A DNA stretch of 19,264 nucleotides from Verrucomicrobiota bacterium (GTDB lineage: Bacteria; Verrucomicrobiota; Verrucomicrobiia; Limisphaerales; UBA11358): assembly GCA_021323835.1 (NCBI GenBank), contig JAJPKI010000254.1, positions 1-19,264 of the forward strand. The letters are read 5' to 3'. The notes under the pieces are model-generated. The model was not told the DNA's origin. It made no database searches and saw only the letters and a list, made by a program, of their open reading frames with translations. The position numbers and the translations under genes were made by a program. Below are positions 14,974 through 19,264 of the stretch, one piece after another. How positions within the stretch are numbered: position 1 is the stretch's first letter; each line of letters starts with the position of its first letter.

Positions 14974-17604
14974 TTAAACATCTTTCGCAGAAGCCACCCA
15001 GTCATATTCATTGCCATCAAAGCCAATTGCTTTGAAATGCGCTTTGCCGCAATGAATCTTCTTTCGCTGAATTTCAGGAATTTTCAACCAAACCGTTGTG
15101 CCTTTAGTTTCACGCACAAGATAAACTTTGTTTTGTCCGGCCTCATCTTCTTTGACGATTGCCCAATCAGGATTGTAACCGCCAAGAGGCGTTTCAATCC
15201 TGAACCAGTCGGGCATTTTGAAAAATAATTTAATTTCAGGCCGCGTGTTCAATGCGCTGGCAAATTCTTCTTCAACTTTAGATTCAAATTCAATCACGTC
15301 GTAAATACTGTTTTTAACTTCAATCAATCGTGAGATGTAGCTTTCAAATTCTTCATTTTCCAGCCGTCGCATTTCCCATTCTGCATTCGCGATGCGCTCA
15401 TACTCAATTCCTTGAACCATTAAATCATTAAGTGATTTCTGAATTGCAGCTAAAGATAATTCCAAAAATTGCTGTGGATTGCGCGTCACGTCACCAAGTC
15501 TTTCCGAACGCCGCAAAACTTCCGCAATTGTCGGGCGCGTCAATTCAGTTTCGCGTTGCAAATAACCAAGCAAATCGGGAATCGGCGCACTATATTCTGA
15601 TGCGCGAATTGTTTTCGCCGCTCGTTCCTGAATAGTTACGCCTTCTTTTTCCATTTGCACTTCACCTTTTTCAATACGGATAAATGGAGATTTGATTTCC
15701 GGCATACCGCGCAACTCTCCGGCGGCGCGAACAACCAATTCTTCCGTTGAATAATTCACGGCGAAACGAGTTTTCTGCTTAATTTTATCCCAAATAATTT
15801 GAAAATCCGGCGGCAAATTTTTGAATCCTTTAAACTTTGCTTTCCGGCGTTCGCGCTTGTTCAAAATTCGTCCCTCGAAATTAACGCCGCATTCTTTTTC
15901 TATTTCGCTTTGCAATTTTTTTGCGAACTCCTTGAAAGTTTCACTGGCGACAACCGTAAGCCGGTTTATCAGCGGGTCAAAACATCGCTCGCCATTTTCG
16001 CGCACCGGCAAACGCAAGCCACGTCCAATGGTCTGACGCCGCTCGCGCTCTGTGCTGATTTCGCGTAGCGTGCAAATTTGAAAAACATTTGGATTGTCCC
16101 AGCCTTCACGCAAAGCGGAATGACTGAAAATGAATCGCAGCGGCTCATCCATTGAAAGCAAACGCTCTTTGTCGCGCATGATAAGATTGTAGGCTTCATC
16201 ATCCGCTTTTGTTGAACGCCCCTCTGTGCTGTCTTTCGCCTTGCCTTTGTCTTCGGCAAAATAACCGTTGTGAACTTTTTCGACCGGCAACGGCTTCAAT
16301 GCCGTGTAACGCGCATTTTTTGAAATTTCTTCATACAACTCTGCAAACCATTTCCGAAATTTTCCGTCTGGCTCGGCATAATTGGCAACGCGGTCAACGA
16401 AAAATAAAGACAAAACTTTCATTCGCTGGCCGTCGGGCAATTGCGACACCCGCAATTCCTTTTCAAAATGCTCACGAATGGTTTCGCGCATTTGATTTTT
16501 CAAAATTTCATCTGTGCGTCCGCCATGTGTAACGCCAGCCGACAAACTCACGCCATTTTTGAATTGGATGTATTGATTGCCCGCGTCAATTAAATCCACT
16601 TCGTAACCGCGATAATTTTCACGCCCGCCTGAAAGTTCAAATAAATCACTTTCCGACGTGATAGTTTTCGTTTGGCGGCGAATTGTGTCCGCTCCTTCAA
16701 TATCAATTTCAAGTTTTGCAGAAATCTTCGTTCTCGTTGCCGTGATAGATTTAACAGAAATGTAGGGCTGGTTAAAATCGCCGCCGTCCACAACTGAATC
16801 CACTTCAATTCGCTTTACCAGTTTCAAGTCATACGCTTTCACCGGGTCTAGCCGATAAACCAGATTGAAATAATCTTTATGCGTTGCGGAATATCGCAGC
16901 GTGCAAAGTGGATTCAAACTTTCAATCGCTTTCGTTCGCAATTCCGTCGCCAAATTTTGCGGCTCATCCAAAACAACCACAGGCCGCGCGTGCCGGATAA
17001 ATTCAATCGGCTTGCGTCCGTTCATCTGGTCGCGCGTGTTTTGAATGATGGTATTGCTTTTGTCGAAAGCCTGTATGTTCATCACCATCAATTGCATTTG
17101 ATTGCTGGCGGAAAACTGGCGAAGTTTTGAAACTTGTGCGGAGTCATAAATCCAATAATCCAACGGCACGCCGCCGTAAAGCGATTGAAAATGTTCGCGC
17201 GTCAATTCGATTGCGTTCAAAACGCCTTCACGAATCGCAACGCTTGGAACGACGATGATAAATTTTTTCCAGCCGTAACGCGCATTGAGTTCAAAAATTG
17301 TCCGCAAATAAACGTAGGTTTTGCCCGTGCCGGTTTCCATTTCCACAGAAAAATTTAGTCCCTGCAATTCTTTTACCGGCTCAATGTCATTAGCGGCCTG
17401 AATTTTTTGGATATTCTCCAAAATTGTTTCATCGAGCAATGAAAGCGAATTGCCGACACCCATTTCTGTCAACAATTCGCCGCCGAAAATATCCGATTGC
17501 CATTCTAACGAAGTGCGGGCAAGCGGTTGACCGGCAAAAACGTCAACAATTGAACGAATGGCGTCCAATTGAAAATCCTGATTGCTGTCGAATTTGATTT
17601 TCAA
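14974..17604 (-). CDS. res: Type III restriction enzyme Res subunit (helicase-endonuclease)
   Basis: 876 residues. SF2 motor: Walker A METGTGKT (89-96), motif II DEPQ (213-216), motif III SAT (239-241), and the late motifs REGWDNPNVFQICTLRE and RRQTIGRGLRLP. C-terminal PD-(D/E)XK nuclease: YNPDWAIV with D813 and VRETKG with E832 and K834. The frame is complete and all key residues are present. Known type III Res subunits need Mod for site recognition, translocate on DNA and cut about 25 bp from the site when two sites interact. The start overlaps the mod stop by 4 bases (ATGA), so translation is coupled. Since mod here is truncated, the enzyme is probably idle unless a Mod is supplied from elsewhere. 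Confidence 0.9.
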   Translation of the reverse strand: MKIKFDSNQDFQLDAIRSIVDVFAGQPLARTSLEWQSDIFGGELLTEMGVGNSLSLLDETILENIQKIQAANDIEPVKELQGLNFSVEMETGTGKTYVYLRTIFELNARYGWKKFIIVVPSVAIREGVLNAIELTREHFQSLYGGVPLDYWIYDSAQVSKLRQFSASNQMQLMVMNIQAFDKSNTIIQNTRDQMNGRKPIEFIRHARPVVVLDEPQNLATELRTKAIESLNPLCTLRYSATHKDYFNLVYRLDPVKAYDLKLVKRIEVDSVVDGGDFNQPYISVKSITATRTKISAKLEIDIEGADTIRRQTKTITSESDLFELSGGRENYRGYEVDLIDAGNQYIQFKNGVSLSAGVTHGGRTDEILKNQMRETIREHFEKELRVSQLPDGQRMKVLSLFFVDRVANYAEPDGKFRKWFAELYEEISKNARYTALKPLPVEKVHNGYFAEDKGKAKDSTEGRSTKADDEAYNLIMRDKERLLSMDEPLRFIFSHSALREGWDNPNVFQICTLREISTERERRQTIGRGLRLPVRENGERCFDPLINRLTVVASETFKEFAKKLQSEIEKECGVNFEGRILNKRERRKAKFKGFKNLPPDFQIIWDKIKQKTRFAVNYSTEELVVRAAGELRGMPEIKSPFIRIEKGEVQMEKEGVTIQERAAKTIRASEYSAPIPDLLGYLQRETELTRPTIAEVLRRSERLGDVTRNPQQFLELSLAAIQKSLNDLMVQGIEYERIANAEWEMRRLENEEFESYISRLIEVKNSIYDVIEFESKVEEEFASALNTRPEIKLFFKMPDWFRIETPLGGYNPDWAIVKEDEAGQNKVYLVRETKGTTVWLKIPEIQRKKIHCGKAHFKAIGFDGNEYDWVASAKDV

Positions 17605-18383
17605 GCCGTGTGAAATTCAATGCCGTGTGATTTCATTTCCAAAACGATGTTTGTTTTCAACTGGTCGTTTCCAGCAAAAGCAATATCCAAGCAAATCACG
17701 CCTTTTGGTTTGCGCGCCATGATGCCGCGCAATGTTTCCTGCGTAATTTTTCTTTCGAGACAAATCGCCAGCGCGCCATCCGCGACATTGTAAAATGTTT
17801 GAGTGCCAATTTTTTCTTCCGCAACCTTGCTCGTCAGCGGCAAATTGCTTTTCAAAATCAATTCATAAAGCAATGCCTCGTCGCCACGATTTTCCATGAC
17901 GTTTTGCGACATCAATCTCAATTGCTCGGCAAGCCCGGCAGCGTCTTTGGGCGCGGACGCGGCATCCCAAATTTTGAAATTGCTGCTGCTTAATTTGAAA
18001 ACTTTGAAGCCCCGGTCTTGCTTTTTCTGCGTCGGTAAATCGCCACTGTCTTTTTCATTTAATTTCTTGATGACGCGGCGGACGCGCTCTTTAGTAATAT
18101 CTGCAACCGTAGAGAAATCTTTAAGTTGCGTCGGTTCGGGTAATTGAACCAGAATGAATTTGCGGCTGCCCTCATCGCGAACATTTAGTTCCAACGCAGC
18201 ATGAGCAGCAGTGCCGCTGCCAGCAAAGAAATCTAAAATCAAATCGTTTTCGGCAGTTCCACAAATTTTTGCTAGATAGGCAATCAATTCTACCGGCTTT
18301 GCAAAATCAAATGGTATTCCAATCTCTCCTAATTCTTGCGCGCTGTGACGATTTTCAAATTTATCAAACATATCAAGCGGCAA
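17601..18383 (-). pseudogene. mod: Type III methyltransferase Mod, C-terminal part only
   Basis: 260 residues from a TTG at 18383; the frame is open without a proper start up to a TGA at 18441. It contains KPVELI (29-34) and the AdoMet-binding motif I DFFAGSGTAAHA (51-62), then the C-terminal region typical of beta-class Mod proteins. In this class the catalytic DPPY motif and most of the target-recognition domain precede motif I, so about 300 or more residues, including the catalytic centre, are missing. Homologous sequence appears to extend slightly upstream (WFNDRLEDGTLPLDMF) and then stop near 18410, where the plus-strand HTH fragment begins. This is a recombination junction, not a start codon choice, and the protein should be unable to methylate. 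Confidence 0.75.
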
Positions 18384-18405
18384 AGTTCCATCTTCCAGCC
18401 GGTCA

Positions 18406-18630
18406 TTGAACCAAGTTGAATTTGCACAGCTAATGGGCGTTCATCCAATGACTGTTAGCAAATGGGAGCGTGGCGTCGCCGTTCCAACGCCTTATCAAGA
18501 AACATATTTTGGTCAATTTCAAGTCGCTGCGAAAAAACCAGACGTTCAAAATGAATTAAAGAACGTATTGATTGTGGCTGGTTTTGTTGGGGCAATGTAT
18601 TTCCTGCTTAAAGCGGCAACCAAAAAATGA
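18406..18630 (+). pseudogene. XRE-family HTH protein with C-terminal membrane segment, probably 5'-truncated
   Basis: 74 residues from a TTG. NQVEFAQLMGVHPMTVSKWE (2-21) followed by RG is helices 2-4 of a Cro/CI-type HTH. The first helix, normally about 15 residues before this point (an RxxLGL-type segment), is absent, and the upstream in-frame DNA belongs to the mod fragment on the other strand. The C-terminus LIVAGFVGAMYFLLKAA (about 54-70) is a membrane helix, unusual for XRE regulators. The stop overlaps the next ATG (ATGA), so it is coupled to the excisionase-like gene. It could be a functional short form starting at TTG, but truncation together with mod is the simpler reading. Confidence 0.55.
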
Positions 18631-18806
18631 ATCCATCAATTGAAATGCCAAATGGCGAGCGACTTCTGCGTATCAAAGAAGTTGCCGATTATTTGCGAAT
18701 GTCGGATAAAACAGTCCGGCGAATGATTGACGCCGGACAATTGGATTCAGTGAAAATTCGCGGGCTGCGTTTGATTCGCTGGAGTGATTTGCAAAAACTA
18801 CTTTGA
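18627..18806 (+). CDS. Excisionase-like helix-turn-helix protein (HTH_17/MerR-like)
   Basis: 59 residues, starting within the stop of the previous frame (ATGA overlap) and ending 2 bases before the recombinase ATG. LLRIKEVADYLRMSDKTVRR (13-32), MIDAGQLDSVKIRG and LRLIRWSDLQKLL form the standard winged-helix DNA-binding layout of the excisionase/HTH_17 family (X-x-EVAxxLxxSxxTVxRxIxxGxL...K.G...RI). Between an HTH regulator and a tyrosine recombinase in one tight operon, it is best read as the recombination directionality factor. It could also be a transcription regulator of the operon. Confidence 0.8.
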   Translation: MNPSIEMPNGERLLRIKEVADYLRMSDKTVRRMIDAGQLDSVKIRGLRLIRWSDLQKLL

Positions 18807-18808
18807 TT

Positions 18809-19264
18809 ATGTTGCGCTACGTTTTCAAACCAAAAGGAAGCCGCGTTTATCGCGGACGCTATCGCCTCGGAAATAATCCGCAAATTTTTGACGTGCCGTT
18901 GCACACGGACAAAAAGCACGTCGCCGAAGCCGAATTGCGCCAATTGGTCAAAGAATCAGAAGAAGAAAAATTAGGCTTGGTAAAACCGCGAGCGTTGCGG
19001 GACGCGACACAGCGGCCACTGTTGGAGCATTTGACAGATTTTATTGCCGACATAACGGCGCGTCGCCGTTGTCACACTCATATTTCACACACAAGAAACC
19101 GTTTGAAACGGTTGTTCACCGAATGCGGCTGGAAATTCATTCACGATATTTCAGCGGATGGTTTTATCAAATGGCGTTCACGCCAAACATTTTCGCCAAA
19201 AACGGCAAATGAATATCTCGGTCATGCAACCGCTCTTTTTAATTGGATGGAACGGAACGAACGA
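18809..19264 (+). CDS. int: Tyrosine recombinase/integrase (N-terminal 152 residues, runs off the window)
   Basis: The ATG at 18809 follows the excisionase stop by 2 bases, and the frame is open to the last base. Residues about 1-60 (MLRYVFKPKGSRVYRGRYRL and onward) are an arm-binding type beta domain. From about 75 (LLEHLTDFIADITARRRCHT) to HATALFNWMERNER is the SAM-like core-binding domain of phage integrases. The catalytic domain with R-H-x-x-R and Tyr lies beyond the edge, so activity cannot be judged. It points toward the expected complete tRNA. Its C-terminus may be exchanged on integration (see the ORF at 7119). Confidence 0.8.
   Translation, partial: MLRYVFKPKGSRVYRGRYRLGNNPQIFDVPLHTDKKHVAEAELRQLVKESEEEKLGLVKPRALRDATQRPLLEHLTDFIADITARRRCHTHISHTRNRLKRLFTECGWKFIHDISADGFIKWRSRQTFSPKTANEYLGHATALFNWMERNER

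Larger units (their letters stand above)
7132..19264. mobile_element. Integrative element at a tRNA 3' end (left part; continues past the window)
   Basis: The left boundary is a 25-bp isolated tRNA 3' end at 7132-7156. On the right are an XRE-type HTH fragment, an excisionase-like protein and a tyrosine recombinase running out of the window. Between them are a type II-C CRISPR-Cas locus and a type III restriction remnant, both typical accessory cargo. Since the fragment is on the minus strand with CCA pointing left, the complete tRNA should lie to the right of the recombinase, the usual arrangement for tRNA-targeting integrases. The right end is not visible, so the element's size and completeness are unknown. 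Confidence 0.6.

Overview
The window looks like a Verrucomicrobia chromosome carrying the left part of an integrated mobile island. The lineage call is an inference from family types: a GloVer-repeat secreted protein, an H-X9-DG prepilin-like protein, a FucP-type sugar permease with a large loop insertion, a small FN3 protein typical of the phylum, and a Cas9 of the Akkermansia-like II-C type. No rRNA or complete tRNA is present to confirm it.

Left part, 1-7131, is ordinary chromosome. It holds the N-terminal part of an SppA signal peptide peptidase (minus, runs off the window), an L-fucose:H+ symporter-like MFS permease (minus), a secreted GloVer-repeat/beta-helix protein (plus), a run of about 13 degenerate 21-bp tandem repeats, an FN3-domain protein (plus), a small gene broken by a nonsense codon, and a prepilin-type protein (minus). 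A 22-bp interrupted palindrome occurs twice (2521 and 6165), bracketing the GloVer-to-broken-gene segment.

At 7132-7156 lies the isolated 3' end of a tRNA (T-loop to CCA, minus strand) with no matching 5' half. This is the expected attL of an element inserted at a tRNA 3' end. A tyrosine recombinase reads rightward out of the window from 18809, with an excisionase-like protein just upstream. The complete tRNA should lie beyond the right edge. Just inside attL is a short plus-strand ORF that reads through the att core and resembles a recombinase C-terminal tail, so the recombinase may be split by its own integration.

Cargo: a complete type II-C CRISPR-Cas locus (cas9-cas1-cas2 on the minus strand, tracrRNA on the plus strand directly upstream of cas9, and an array of 27 identical 36-bp repeats with 26 spacers), then a type III restriction operon with an intact-looking Res subunit and a Mod subunit that has lost its N-terminal half. 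The tracrRNA anti-repeat pairs with repeat positions 1-16 read on the minus strand, so crRNAs are read leftward.

Most interesting are repeat-derived elements outside the array. (i) A 14-bp imperfect stem joins the cas9 ribosome-binding site to the tracrRNA anti-repeat, like a natural single-guide RNA or a cas9 leader switch. (ii) A perfect 16-nt copy of the repeat end is embedded in the last codons of cas9, followed by a 12-bp terminator-like hairpin. (iii) A plus-strand promoter, structured stretch and strong terminator in the cas1-cas9 gap look like an unassigned small RNA. (iv) A perfect 25-bp inverted repeat abuts the right end of the array. (v) A mini-repeat in inverted orientation caps the left end.
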